64,000 nt of DNA from Anaerohalosphaeraceae bacterium (GCA_035378985.1 DAOSUR010000007.1:87929-151928); one strand, 5' to 3'; shown: positions 19,532 through 28,599, counted from the stretch's first letter. Notes: generated by a model from the sequence alone, not told the origin. Numbers and translations: made by a program.

Positions 19532-20962
19532 GTGATTACCAAAACATCCATTGTAGCTACCCTCGGCCCGGCTTCGTCAGACGTGCAAACTATCCGGCAG
19601 CTGATGGAAGCGGGGGTGCGAACCTTTCGACTCAATTTCTCCCACGGGGATCCGGATACGCACCAATCGATGCTGAATGCCGTTCGCACGGCATCCGCCG
19701 ACGTCCCTTTTGCAGTCTCAGTCATGGGGGACCTGTGCGGTCCCAAAATCCGCCTGTGTCCCATCAGACCCGACGGCGGTCTTATTGAACCCGGGCAGAC
19801 TGTCACCATCGCCCGGCATCTGGAGCTCGGAAGACCGGATTCTTTTTCTACAACTCTGCCGGAATTGATTGACCGCGTTCGGCTCGGCCAGCGAATTCTC
19901 CTCGATGACGGTGCGATTGTTCTGCAGGCGGAAGGCAAAAAAGACGATGCGCTCCAATGCCGTGTGCTGGTCGGCGGGCCCGTGCGAAGCCGCAAGGGCG
20001 TCAATCTGCCGGATACCGACCTGGGCATTCCCGCCATTACCCCGCGTGATTGGCAGTGGGTCGATTGGGCAGTCGAACATCAGCTGGATTATCTGGCCCT
20101 CAGCTTTGTCCAGCAGGCCGATGAAATTTGTGAACTTCAGCAGGCCCTTGTTCGAAAAGAGTCCCCGATCAAAGTCGTCGCCAAGATTGAAAAACCCCGC
20201 GCCGTCGAAAATCTGGAATCGATTGTTCAGACCTCGGATGCGGTTCTGGTTGCTCGCGGGGATTTGGGTGTGGAAATGCCGGCAGAACAGGTGCCTCTGA
20301 TTCAGAAGCGGATAACCGCCTTATGCCGCCGATTCGGCAAGCCCGTCATTGTGGCCACCCAGGTTCTTCAGTCAATGATTGAAAATCCTTCCCCGACTCG
20401 TGCCGAAGTATCGGATATTGCCAACGCTGTGATGGATTATGCGGATGCGATTATGCTGTCCGGCGAAACTTCGGTGGGCAAATATCCGGTGCAGGCCGCC
20501 CGCGTGATTCACCAAGTCTGCGGCAGCACGGAAGCGTATCTGGACCGGCTTAATCTTCCTTGTCCGCCTATGGAAACCGACCCTGCCTTAAAAACTCTGT
20601 CTGTCATCGCCCGCTTTGCGGCGCAGATGCTCGATGAAATTCCGTGTGCACTCGTCGCGGTTGCCACCAAAACCGGCACCACCGCCCGTCTGCTCAGCAA
20701 AGCCCGAATGGATGTGCCGATTGTCTCTTTCTGTCCGGATGAGCGGACCAACCGGCAGATGGGCCTGCATTACGGTGTCATCGGTGTGTACAGCCCGTTT
20801 ATGAGCACCCTGGCGGAGTTTACCGAGTATGCAGAAAAGACGGTACTCAAGCACGGATGGGCCAAAGCCGGTCAACAGATTCTTCTTCTGCCCGGACAAG
20901 ACCTGCTTTCCGGACAGGACAGCCAGGCCGTAATTCTTCATACGCTTCGGGAGTCCGGTTGA
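19532..20962 (+). CDS. pyk: Pyruvate kinase
   Basis: Last step of glycolysis, phosphoenolpyruvate plus ADP to pyruvate plus ATP. GTG at 19532 is chosen: GGAGAGG lies 6 nt upstream and the product (ITKTSIVATLGPASS) begins like other pyruvate kinases, giving 476 residues. An ATG at 19517 is possible but overlaps the ribosome site. Active-site signatures present: FRLNFSHGD, VVAKIEKPRAVENL with the catalytic lysine, GDLGVEMPAEQVP and the PVIVATQVLQSM motif (usual ATQMLxSM). A normal C-terminal domain follows. Monocistronic in appearance. Confidence 0.95.
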   Translation: MITKTSIVATLGPASSDVQTIRQLMEAGVRTFRLNFSHGDPDTHQSMLNAVRTASADVPFAVSVMGDLCGPKIRLCPIRPDGGLIEPGQTVTIARHLELGRPDSFSTTLPELIDRVRLGQRILLDDGAIVLQAEGKKDDALQCRVLVGGPVRSRKGVNLPDTDLGIPAITPRDWQWVDWAVEHQLDYLALSFVQQADEICELQQALVRKESPIKVVAKIEKPRAVENLESIVQTSDAVLVARGDLGVEMPAEQVPLIQKRITALCRRFGKPVIVATQVLQSMIENPSPTRAEVSDIANAVMDYADAIMLSGETSVGKYPVQAARVIHQVCGSTEAYLDRLNLPCPPMETDPALKTLSVIARFAAQMLDEIPCALVAVATKTGTTARLLSKARMDVPIVSFCPDERTNRQMGLHYGVIGVYSPFMSTLAEFTEYAEKTVLKHGWAKAGQQILLLPGQDLLSGQDSQAVILHTLRESG

Positions 20963-20978
20963 GGATTCAGGCCGCTGT

Positions 20979-22532
20979 TTAGAGCGATGAAACGGCCAGC
21001 CACTGCTCGGCCAGCACGGCCAGGTCCGACAAATCAATCCGTCCGCTCTCGCTGAAGTCCGCTGCCGGATTCCAGCCGGTCTGCCCGCTCTCGCTCAGCC
21101 ATGTCCGGCTGAACTCCGCCATGTCCAGCATATCCACCCGCCCGTCCCGCACGGCTGGGGCAATATCTCCCCGCAGCGGCGGGACAATCCGTTCAAACTC
21201 CAGCGACGGGTCCTCGCCCAAAAACAGCCCGCCCCCTCGCAGAATCAGATTGTATTCGGTGAACAGGTTCATCCCGATCACGCCGTCCAGTTTTCCGCCT
21301 TCCGGAGACGAAATCTCCAGCCAGACCACCGGCACATTCGTGAACTCCAGCCATTGTCCGATTGCCGGAATCTTCAGGGAATCAAGATAGTAGCCCGGCG
21401 CCTCGATGGTTTCCCCGGTTACGCCGATAATCGGCACCTGGAACTCCCAGCCGTCCGGGTCCAGCCCCAGCCGGGCGGCAATTCGGTCTCCGATGACGGT
21501 GATTTGCGCTCCGGTATCGAGCATAAACCGGCTTCGGTCGATGGCCGACCGCCCGCCTTCCGTCAGGTCCACACTATGGACAAAGAACAAAGACTGAGAA
21601 CCCGTCCCAATGATGACCGACGGACTGGAAGGAGTGAAGTCCATATTCAGGATGTCATCGATGCTGTAGGGGATATACTGGACGGCCGTGGCCCCCAGCG
21701 GACGCAGCTCCAGCGGAACCCGATTTCGGTAGTGCGGTGCATTCTCATCTTCCGCAGGATAAAACGTCAGGGAAGGACCTGTATAAGCCTGCCCCTTATG
21801 CACGGATGTAACGGGCTGGTCATTTCGAATGACCGTGGTCCAGAAGACACTCATTGGTGTGCCGACGGCTGTAACCAAATCCGGATTGGAGCCGGGATAT
21901 TGCCCGACCAGAACGGATACATTGTACTCTCCGACCATTCCGGCCGTAGAGGGCAGCTTGGTTTCCCGGTCGGGAGTCTGGTTCGGTTCCAGCAGATTCA
22001 GCCCTCCCATAAACACCCCCAAAGGATAACTTACGTAGGCATCTACCGAACCGGTGACTCCTGCAATTGTGATGGTGTTGTTGGTCAGATAAGCGCTGTT
22101 GTTCAGCCGCAGTTCGACCGAAGCCGCATAATTCAGGACGTGGGCACTGGCACCGGTGTCAAAGATGCCGATCGCAAAGTCTCTTTGCCAGTTGGCGGCG
22201 GTAAACTGTCCTACGACAGATGTGGACGGCACAGCATCCAGCTCGAGGTCAGCCAGCCGGCGATTCGTGGTGGTGATGACAATCCACGGGACAAAGCCGT
22301 CAATCGGAGGGGAGTCTATCACATTCGCGGCGGAGAGACTGAGGGCCTTGGGGAGTTGTTCTTCGACAGCCGACTCTGTCTTTGCCCGGAAACGGATTTC
22401 TCGGATTTTTCCACCGGCCGGTGCATACCAATCCACCTCACGGCGGATGAGCTGCTCGCCCTTCCCTTCAGGCGCAAACACACCAACCAGAAAAGAGACG
22501 GTCAGATAAAACGAGATGATTTTATTTTTCAT
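20979..22532 (-). CDS. Secreted two-DTG aspartyl-protease-like protein with dockerin-like C-terminus
   Basis: 517 residues with a signal peptide (MKNKIISFYLTVSFLVGVFAPEGKG). Two DTG motifs, Asp125 (FAIGIFDTGASAHVLNY) and Asp339 (RFMLDTGAQITVIG), are spaced like the two lobes of a pepsin-type enzyme, and a later DGVIGMNLF resembles the retropepsin-like ILGxxxL strand. The last ~60 residues contain a pair of helix/loop repeats (DGRVDMLDMAEFSRTWL and SGRIDLSDLAVLAEQWL), a calcium-loop dockerin-like module common at the ends of exoproteins in Phycisphaerae. Predicted to be surface-attached or complex-bound. Protease activity is inferred, not shown. Confidence 0.8.
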   Translation of the reverse strand: MKNKIISFYLTVSFLVGVFAPEGKGEQLIRREVDWYAPAGGKIREIRFRAKTESAVEEQLPKALSLSAANVIDSPPIDGFVPWIVITTTNRRLADLELDAVPSTSVVGQFTAANWQRDFAIGIFDTGASAHVLNYAASVELRLNNSAYLTNNTITIAGVTGSVDAYVSYPLGVFMGGLNLLEPNQTPDRETKLPSTAGMVGEYNVSVLVGQYPGSNPDLVTAVGTPMSVFWTTVIRNDQPVTSVHKGQAYTGPSLTFYPAEDENAPHYRNRVPLELRPLGATAVQYIPYSIDDILNMDFTPSSPSVIIGTGSQSLFFVHSVDLTEGGRSAIDRSRFMLDTGAQITVIGDRIAARLGLDPDGWEFQVPIIGVTGETIEAPGYYLDSLKIPAIGQWLEFTNVPVVWLEISSPEGGKLDGVIGMNLFTEYNLILRGGGLFLGEDPSLEFERIVPPLRGDIAPAVRDGRVDMLDMAEFSRTWLSESGQTGWNPAADFSESGRIDLSDLAVLAEQWLAVSSL

Positions 22533-22657
22533 AACCTCGCTCCGTATGGAAAAGGGTTATCAACAGCAGGTTCAAAAAAGGACATTTATATAATATAATT
22601 TTAAGCCCCCTCAGACACTATTTGCCTATTTTAACATTATAGGTCTTTCCATGCAAT

Positions 22658-22700
22658 GAAAAAACACCCTCTCCGTCGGTTTATTTCGATAGAAAGGGTG
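22658..22700 (-). terminator. Likely terminator of the PPOX-fold gene
   Basis: On the minus strand CACCCT (22700-22695) pairs with AGGGTG (22670-22665) around a loop that adds two more pairs, and the right arm is followed by a run of T. It lies just past the stop at 22728. The rest of 22533-22727 shows nothing further. Confidence 0.5.
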
Positions 22701-22727
22701 GGAAAGCACCTTGGGGAGCTGGTTGAG

Positions 22728-23117
22728 TTACCACTTTTCGAGGGTATTGCCTGTCAAAGGCCGGATATGGTCGATGTGGAAAAAAACCAGTTTGGCTTTT
22801 TCTTTTGTTTTGTCTGTTTGTTTATGCCCCCTGCGCCGAACGGCCTGAATTTTTTCGGTGCTGCTTTCTTCGCGGTTTTTGAGCAGATAGAACCGATGAC
22901 CCTTATAACCTTCCGTTTTTTCCAGGAAAAGATAGACGGCTTTGGGATTGATTTGGAGATTGGCATAACTGACCTGCGGCTGCATAATGAAGGCAATCGT
23001 TCCGTCTTCCTGAACATGAGGCCGTGCATAGACAGCGGCGTTGACATTCCCAGATTTATCGGCCGTAGCGAGAATGCCGACCCCTTCGGTGGTCTCAAAA
23101 TAGGTTTTCCAGTCCAT
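22728..23117 (-). CDS. Pyridoxamine 5'-phosphate oxidase-fold protein
   Basis: 129 residues from ATG 23117, which is preceded by GGAAAGGAAAAG; a longer in-frame start at 23183 lacks support. The split-barrel flavin fold is suggested by the opening WKTYFETTEGVGILATADKSGNVNAAVYARPHV and by GTIAFIMQPQVSYANLQINPKAVYLF. Such proteins bind FMN or F420, or are general stress or haem-handling proteins; the exact role cannot be told. Divergent from the neighbouring thioredoxin-fold gene. Confidence 0.8.
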   Translation of the reverse strand: MDWKTYFETTEGVGILATADKSGNVNAAVYARPHVQEDGTIAFIMQPQVSYANLQINPKAVYLFLEKTEGYKGHRFYLLKNREESSTEKIQAVRRRGHKQTDKTKEKAKLVFFHIDHIRPLTGNTLEKW

Positions 23118-23230
23118 CGGGCTTTTCCTTTCCGCGAAATCTCTGTTTGCCGTGGTCTGTTTGTACAGAACCCAGCGGGCCATTCATTTGTAGTATAGAA
23201 GAGACTGATTTGTTCGGAAAGGAATGAAAA

Positions 23231-23812
23231 ATGGCTTTTACATTAAAAATAGGCCAGTCCGCTCCGGATTTTTCACTGCCGGCGACGGACGGCAAAACAT
23301 ACACCCTGCATGATTTCGATTCGGCTGGGGTTTTGGTGATTTTCTTTACCTGCAACCACTGCCCCTATGTGCTCGGGTCCGAAGAGGTAACCCGCCGCAC
23401 AGCGGAAAAGTTTTTGCCCAGAGGGGTCAAGTTTGTCGCTATCAATTCCAACAGTCCCAATACGTATCCGGAGGATTCTTTCGAACATATGGTTCGGCGG
23501 ATGCAGGAAAAGAAATTCCCCTGGCCGTATCTGCATGACCGTTCTCAGGATGCGGCGAGGAAATACGGGGCCCTGCGAACCCCGCATTTTTATGTGTTTG
23601 ACCGAAACCGCAGACTGGTTTATACGGGCCGCGAACTGGATAATCCCCGCGACCCGAGCAGGAGCACGGTCAACGATCTGGAGAATGCGCTGGAGGATGT
23701 GCTGGCAGGCCGGCCGGTCCGAAAGCCGCTGACCAATCCCATCGGCTGCAACGTCAAATGGGAGGGACGGGATGCGCACTGGATGCCGCCGGATGCCTGC
23801 GATTTGGTTTAG
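23231..23812 (+). CDS. Thioredoxin-fold peroxiredoxin-like protein (AhpC/TSA superfamily)
   Basis: 193 residues, no signal peptide. The fold begins with KIGQSAPDFSLPATDGKTYTL and carries the redox motif CNHCPY (Cys41, Cys44) after VIFFT, then the cis-proline region TPHFYVFD. The CxxCP form is typical of the 'thioredoxin family protein' group related to AlkD/ResA-like TlpA proteins, probably a thiol peroxidase or disulfide reductase in the cytoplasm. A ribosome site GGAAAGGA precedes the ATG. Six bases separate it from the convergent GNAT gene. Confidence 0.85.
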   Translation: MAFTLKIGQSAPDFSLPATDGKTYTLHDFDSAGVLVIFFTCNHCPYVLGSEEVTRRTAEKFLPRGVKFVAINSNSPNTYPEDSFEHMVRRMQEKKFPWPYLHDRSQDAARKYGALRTPHFYVFDRNRRLVYTGRELDNPRDPSRSTVNDLENALEDVLAGRPVRKPLTNPIGCNVKWEGRDAHWMPPDACDLV

Positions 23813-23818
23813 GCGGGC

Positions 23819-24307
23819 TCAAACAAGCGGTTTTAAATAAATGCATTTGGAATCGCCGGGGGCGTAAAAATCCGGGACTTCCGCCGCCAGCAGATAGCCG
23901 TTTTTTTCATAGAAAATGCGGGTGGATTCATATCGACTTGTGCCGGAGGTTTCTACCACCACCAAGCGGCCATTTTGTTTTTTGATTTCTTCTTCGGCGA
24001 AACGGCTGAGCAGTTTTCCGATTCCCTTTCGCTGGAAGACAGGGTCCACGACAATCCAGTACATATCAAAAGTCCCGACGGTGCACGGGGTTGAGACGAA
24101 ACAAACCCAGCCGATCGCCTTATTTTGAAAGACGGCCACGTAGGATTGATAGGTGCATTCCGGTTTGCCCGAGACTGCTTCACAAAACACTTCCCGGGCC
24201 ACAGCCAGTTCTCCAATCCTGAAAAAACCGGTTTTTTCGACAAAGTCCATCACGGCGGGTTCGTCGGAAGCTTGAGCCGGCCGAATGACAATCTCAGGTT
24301 GGTTCAT
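23819..24307 (-). CDS. GNAT N-acetyltransferase (last gene of the kamA operon)
   Basis: 162 residues from ATG 24307, which overlaps the stop of the preceding ligase gene (ATGA). The acetyl-CoA loop is visible as VDPVFQRKGIGKLLS (Q/RxxGxG/A), followed by the conserved RIFYEKNGY of motif B. Its operon contains a lysine 2,3-aminomutase, so it might act on a beta-amino group or on the epsilon-amine of beta-lysine as AblB (YodP) does, but overall sequence could equally belong to another amine acetyltransferase. A longer start at 24379 would extend into the ligase and is not favoured. Confidence 0.85.
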   Translation of the reverse strand: MNQPEIVIRPAQASDEPAVMDFVEKTGFFRIGELAVAREVFCEAVSGKPECTYQSYVAVFQNKAIGWVCFVSTPCTVGTFDMYWIVVDPVFQRKGIGKLLSRFAEEEIKKQNGRLVVVETSGTSRYESTRIFYEKNGYLLAAEVPDFYAPGDSKCIYLKPLV

Positions 24308-25341
24308 AAAGACGCTCCATTCTGAGCACTCAGGGCGTTTCGATTTCGGGTCTGGATTGCATTTCGGAGCATCAGCCATACGAATCGTTCGTAGGGAATC
24401 TGAGCAGCCGCCAAAGCAGCCGCAAAACCTGCATCCGGGGATATATCAGGGTTTGGATTGATTTCGAGGATGTACGGCTGGTTCTTTTCGTCCAGCCGGA
24501 AATCCACCCTCGCGTATCCCCGGCAGTCCAATGCCTGCCAGGCCTGAATCGCCAGGGTGCGGATTTTTTCCGCCAGCGGTTCTTCCAGAGGTGCAGGAAT
24601 AATCCTCGGGGTGTTCTGGTAGGCGAACGAGTCCTTAATCCATTTGGCCTGATAGTCCACAATTCGCGGCATTCCTTTGGGGAACGCGGAAAAATCGATT
24701 TCCGCCAGGGGCAAGACCCGAGTTTTACCTGCGGTTTCGATGATGGACACATTGAGTTCTCTTGCCGGAATAAACTGCTCCACGATGGCAGCCTGATGAA
24801 ACTCCTGATGAATCTTCTCAACTTTTTCCGCGGCCTGTCGGGAAGGGATGGTTACGACGGAATCCTGTCCGATACCTTCACTGGCATCAGAACAGGCCGG
24901 TTTAATAATATAAATGCCTTTTTTGAGCCGTTCCATCGGGAAGGGGCGACCGGGTTCTACTGTCAAGCCCATCGGGCAGGGGAGTCCTGCTGCGGTCAGG
25001 ATAGCTCGTGTTCGGGCCTTGTCCTGAGCGAGGAAAAGGGCTTCCGTTCCGCTGCCGGTACAGCCGGCCCCGAATGCTTCACACAACGCCGGAACGGCAC
25101 AGGCGTCCCGACTGGAGCCGGGAAATTCTTCAATGAGATTGAAAATCAGTTTTTCTTTTCTCAGTTTCAGCAGGGAAACCAAATGCTGGAGATTCTCTAC
25201 AGCCAGGGACTCGGACGGAATTCCGAGTTTGTCGAGTGCTTCCAGCACGGCGCGGACCTGATCCAGTACGCCGCCGCGACTTTCCTGAAAGGTTGAATCG
25301 GAGGTGTTGACCTGATTATATAAAACAAGCACGTCTTCCAT
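24304..25341 (-). CDS. ATP-grasp ligase, D-Ala-D-Ala ligase family (second copy)
   Basis: 345 residues from ATG 25341 (EDVLVLYNQV). ATP-grasp features: lysine-containing strand KGIYIIKPACSDASEGIG near residue 150, and the metal-binding C-terminal strand ARVDFRLDEKNQPYILEINPNPD. It overlaps the first ligase by 26 nt and the GNAT gene by 4 nt, so the three are co-translated. It is distinct from the housekeeping ddl at 32140. The LEINPNPD signature is that of non-housekeeping D-Ala-D-Ala-ligase-like enzymes that couple other amino acids; substrates unknown. Confidence 0.88.
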   Translation of the reverse strand: MEDVLVLYNQVNTSDSTFQESRGGVLDQVRAVLEALDKLGIPSESLAVENLQHLVSLLKLRKEKLIFNLIEEFPGSSRDACAVPALCEAFGAGCTGSGTEALFLAQDKARTRAILTAAGLPCPMGLTVEPGRPFPMERLKKGIYIIKPACSDASEGIGQDSVVTIPSRQAAEKVEKIHQEFHQAAIVEQFIPARELNVSIIETAGKTRVLPLAEIDFSAFPKGMPRIVDYQAKWIKDSFAYQNTPRIIPAPLEEPLAEKIRTLAIQAWQALDCRGYARVDFRLDEKNQPYILEINPNPDISPDAGFAAALAAAQIPYERFVWLMLRNAIQTRNRNALSAQNGASL

Positions 25342-26338
25342 GGACGCTTCGTTCCTCTTCGGCGCGTTCGAATGCACTTTGGAGAATGGCGCCGATCAAT
25401 TCACCATAAGACATCCCTTCCTGTGTGGCAATCATGGGAAGGTCCGAATGGGTCGGATGCAGGCCGGCTAACGGATTGATTTCCAGAAAGTACGGCCGAT
25501 TGCCCGCATCACAGCGGATGTCCACCCGTCCGGCATCGCGGCATTCGAGGACTTGATAACAGCGGAGAGCCAGCTGCTCCACGGACTGTTTGAGGGTCGC
25601 ATCCCGCAGGGGGGAATACCGGATTCTGGTTTCACATTCTTCCTTGTTGAGGTAAGAATAAATGGGGGGCTGATTTTTGTCCGCCACTTCAATTTCCATT
25701 GTTCCGATAACGCGTGCCTTGGGGCCTGTGCCGATAATTCCGACGGTAAACTCCCGGCCTGGCAGATACTCTTCTACAAGAACCGGCTGTTTGTGCTGTT
25801 CCAGCAGGAAACGGCAGATTTGCTCCAATTGGGCGGCGTTTTCGACCTTCGAGTTTTGATCGATGCCTTTTCCGGTCCCTTCGGCCAGCGGTTTGGCAAA
25901 GAGGGGATACCGAAGTGCGACGGAGCCGATTTCCCCTGCAGAGCGGACAACGGCAAAAGGAGCCGTGGACAGCCCTTCAAACGCCACCAGTTTTTTGGCG
26001 ACCGCCTTGTCGAGTGTGGCGGCACAAACCAGCGGGTCCGAAAAAGTATAGGGAATTTGGTACAGCTCGAGAAGGGCCGGAACCTGGGCCTCTCGGCTGC
26101 GTCCCTTCAGGCCCTCTGCGATTGTAAAAACCATATCCCAGCGTTTTCCTGCGGCCAGAGCCTTGCAGAGCGCCCAGCCGTTGCCCACCCGTTCAACCTC
26201 ATAGCCGAGGGATTCGATGGTTTGATGCAGCCAGTCGATAGTGCTGTCGGTGTCAAATTCAGCAACATCAGACTCTGTAAAGCCGGCGGATAGATAGTCT
26301 CTCCGCAAGTCATAGACAAGACCGATTCGTTTTTTCAT
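25316..26338 (-). CDS. ATP-grasp ligase, D-Ala-D-Ala ligase family (first copy)
   Basis: 340 residues. N-terminal Rossmann-like part (KKRIGLVYDLRRDYLSAGF), then YPLFAKPLAEGTGKGI for the ATP lysine loop, VEEYLPGREFTVGIIG for the ligase core and GRVDIRCDAGNRPYFLEINPLAG for Mg2+ binding. Paralogous in layout to the next gene but clearly diverged, which suggests two successive or heterodimeric ligation steps. Lies 52 nt after kamA. Confidence 0.88.
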   Translation of the reverse strand: MKKRIGLVYDLRRDYLSAGFTESDVAEFDTDSTIDWLHQTIESLGYEVERVGNGWALCKALAAGKRWDMVFTIAEGLKGRSREAQVPALLELYQIPYTFSDPLVCAATLDKAVAKKLVAFEGLSTAPFAVVRSAGEIGSVALRYPLFAKPLAEGTGKGIDQNSKVENAAQLEQICRFLLEQHKQPVLVEEYLPGREFTVGIIGTGPKARVIGTMEIEVADKNQPPIYSYLNKEECETRIRYSPLRDATLKQSVEQLALRCYQVLECRDAGRVDIRCDAGNRPYFLEINPLAGLHPTHSDLPMIATQEGMSYGELIGAILQSAFERAEEERSVHGRRACFI

Positions 26339-26390
26339 ACGATTTCGTTTTCCTGATGCTCGGTGAGCCCTGCCGGGAATGTTTTTCTCC

Positions 26391-27755
26391 TTAATCGAAG
26401 AGAAAACCGGTTGACTCTAACCCGCTTCGATTGCGGATTTTTTCCCTCCGCTGGCCCCGCAGGGTTCGCGCCGGCTGGATAACCGAAGCTTTGCCTGCCG
26501 CCAGTTCCCAGACACCGGGCATTCCGTGGAGTTCTGTTTGCTCATCCGGCTTTGTTTCCACACCGGGTTCCGGGTAGTGAATCAGAAGCCCTTCATAGTT
26601 TCGCAATACGGTGTGGGTCGGACTCATGGAAACCACATAATTGGGCAGAACCGGGATTTTTCCGCCGCCGTGCGGAGCATCAACCACAAAGGTTGGAATG
26701 GCGATTCCGCTGATGCGGCCGCGCAGGTATTCCATGATTTCAATGCCTGCACGCACCGAGGTGCGGAAATGTTCAACCCCGCGCACAAGGTCACACTGGT
26801 ACAGATAGTAAGGACGAACCCGGATACGCACCAGTCCGCGATACAGTTCTTCGAGGATTTGCGGCTGGTCGTTTACACCCCGCAGCAGAACAGATTGATT
26901 GCCCAGCGGGATGCCCGCGTCAGCCAGTTTGGTGCAGGCCGCTGCGGAATCAGGCGTCAGTTCATTCGGATGATTGAAGTGGGTATTGATCCAGAGCGGG
27001 TGATATTTCCGGAGCATCTGCACCAGCTCATCGGTAATCCGCATCGGCAGCACTACCGGAACGCGGGTTCCGATCCGAATTACCTGAACCGTTTTTACGG
27101 AACGGACGGCGGAAAGGACGGATTCGAGAGCGGAATCCGCCATGGTCAGCGGGTCGCCTCCGGAGATAATCACATCGGTGATTTCCGGATGGGCTTGCAG
27201 GTACTCAACCACCTGCCGGAGCCGGCGGGAGGAAATTGCAGTTTCCCGAGTGCCGGCGATTCGCTTGCGTGTACAGTGTCGGCAGTACATCGAGCAGGTG
27301 GTGGTGGCGATCAAAAGCGCCCGGTCTTTGTACCGGTGAATCAGCCCGGGGACCGGCATGTCGATATGTTCTTCCAGCGGGTCTTCGCTCAAACAGGGCG
27401 GGTCCGACAGCTCCTGAGGATTCGGGACACTCATTCGGAAAATCGGGTCCGATAAATCGGGCTTGCGGATGAGCGAAGCATAGTACGGCGTAATCGCCAT
27501 CGGATACTTGGCAATCACCGCTTTCAAATCAGCCCGCTCGGACAAACCAGGCAGGTAGGCCGAAAGCTGTTCGAGCGTGCGGATTCGATTGCGGATTTGC
27601 CATCGCCAGTCGCTCCATTGGGAGCCCGCAGGGGATTTTAAGGAAGATTCTGGAACAGACAGGGAGGGCGGCTCATCCGCCCTCATTCTACTCGGAGGTT
27701 CAGAAGATTGCTCATCTTCTCGTTCTACAGCAGGTGCAATCAATTGAGGCTGCAT
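26391..27755 (-). CDS. kamA: Lysine 2,3-aminomutase (KamA-family radical SAM)
   Basis: Radical-SAM, PLP-dependent enzyme that moves the alpha-amino group of L-lysine to C3. 454 residues. Cluster motif CSMYCRHC (Cys154, 158, 161) is intact. The two aspartates that hold lysine in the clostridial enzyme are present in YLYQCDLVRGVEHFR and FVVDAPHGGGKIPV, and the latter also carries the PLP lysine, so lysine rather than glutamate or EF-P is the expected substrate. N-terminal ~45 residues are low-complexity. AGGGAA precedes the ATG by 7 nt. It follows the TetR gene by 12 nt and heads a ligase-ligase-GNAT run. Confidence 0.92.
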   Translation of the reverse strand: MQPQLIAPAVEREDEQSSEPPSRMRADEPPSLSVPESSLKSPAGSQWSDWRWQIRNRIRTLEQLSAYLPGLSERADLKAVIAKYPMAITPYYASLIRKPDLSDPIFRMSVPNPQELSDPPCLSEDPLEEHIDMPVPGLIHRYKDRALLIATTTCSMYCRHCTRKRIAGTRETAISSRRLRQVVEYLQAHPEITDVIISGGDPLTMADSALESVLSAVRSVKTVQVIRIGTRVPVVLPMRITDELVQMLRKYHPLWINTHFNHPNELTPDSAAACTKLADAGIPLGNQSVLLRGVNDQPQILEELYRGLVRIRVRPYYLYQCDLVRGVEHFRTSVRAGIEIMEYLRGRISGIAIPTFVVDAPHGGGKIPVLPNYVVSMSPTHTVLRNYEGLLIHYPEPGVETKPDEQTELHGMPGVWELAAGKASVIQPARTLRGQRREKIRNRSGLESTGFLFD

Positions 27756-27767
27756 ACACTGGTTCCC

Positions 27768-28442
27768 TTAAAAGTTGTTTGATTTCTTTTCTTCTTTATT
27801 GTTTTCCGGCAGTTGTCCCAAAAAAGAAGACAAGCTCCGCACAAAATTCTGACGCAGCGGCTGGATACTGGATTCAACCTGTTCCATCTCCATCCCAATC
27901 ATTGCGAACGAGAAAAAGCCGAAAACAAAACCGGCAACGGCACAGGCCAGCCGCCGAATTTTCATCGGGTCAATCTTTTCTCCGACAAACGGAGATAAAA
28001 TCTTTTCCAGTTCACGAAGATATCGGTCATAAGGGCCTTCCATCTTTTCGGAAATCCTTCGCTCCAGTTTTACCAATAATCTTCCCTGGAATAAAAGGAT
28101 AAACTTTTCATATTCTTCCAAAAAGAATTTGTAATGGGCGTCCAGCAGGTGTTCCAAGGCATCATGAAGAGTAGTAATGTGTTTATTGGTGCTGCGAAGA
28201 CGTTCCAATAATTCATCGATGGACAAATCGACAAGAAAAGTCGCAATTTCCTCTTTGTCCTTAAAATGACGGTAAAATGTCCCCTTTCCAAGATCAGCTC
28301 TTTGTGTAATATCCTCTATTGTAGTCGCATCGAGTCCATATTCCGTGAAGACTTCCAATGCGGCTGCCTCAAGTTTCTTTCTTGTTCTGTCCGCTCTTTT
28401 GTCGGAACGGGTTAAACTCTTCTTTTCAGCGTTAAGAATCAT
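27768..28442 (-). CDS. TetR/AcrR-family repressor of the kamA operon
   Basis: About 224 residues. The N-terminal helix-turn-helix is clear (ALEVFTEYGLDATTIEDITQRADLGKGTFYRHFKDKEE) and the C-terminal all-helical ligand domain follows. Two in-frame ATGs exist, 28454 and 28442; the first lies inside an operator-like palindrome, so I prefer 28442, though neither has a good ribosome site. Twelve bases before kamA, so probably the first gene of the same transcript and autoregulated. Confidence 0.9.
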   Translation of the reverse strand: MILNAEKKSLTRSDKRADRTRKKLEAAALEVFTEYGLDATTIEDITQRADLGKGTFYRHFKDKEEIATFLVDLSIDELLERLRSTNKHITTLHDALEHLLDAHYKFFLEEYEKFILLFQGRLLVKLERRISEKMEGPYDRYLRELEKILSPFVGEKIDPMKIRRLACAVAGFVFGFFSFAMIGMEMEQVESSIQPLRQNFVRSLSSFLGQLPENNKEEKKSNNF

Positions 28443-28447
28443 ATAAA

Positions 28448-28479
28448 TGACCATATAGTCATATCTGACTGTTTGGTCA
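28448..28479 (-). promoter_or_regulatory. Two TetR operator candidates
   Basis: TGAC-N6-GTCA occurs twice: 28448-28461 (TGACCATATAGTCA) and 28466-28479 (TGACTGTTTGGTCA), centres 18 bp apart. Dyads of this kind just upstream of a TetR gene usually bind that repressor. The divergent U32 gene begins 120 bp further, so both transcripts could be affected. Confidence 0.7.
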
Positions 28480-28599
28480 ACCTCTTTTCGAAAAATTTTT
28501 TAATTTCTTAAGGTTTTTCCTAAAAAATGATTAAAAATATCGTTGTAGTGATTTCTGGTTGACAAATAATACTATATTTCGTTGTTGAGGTTCATTTAT

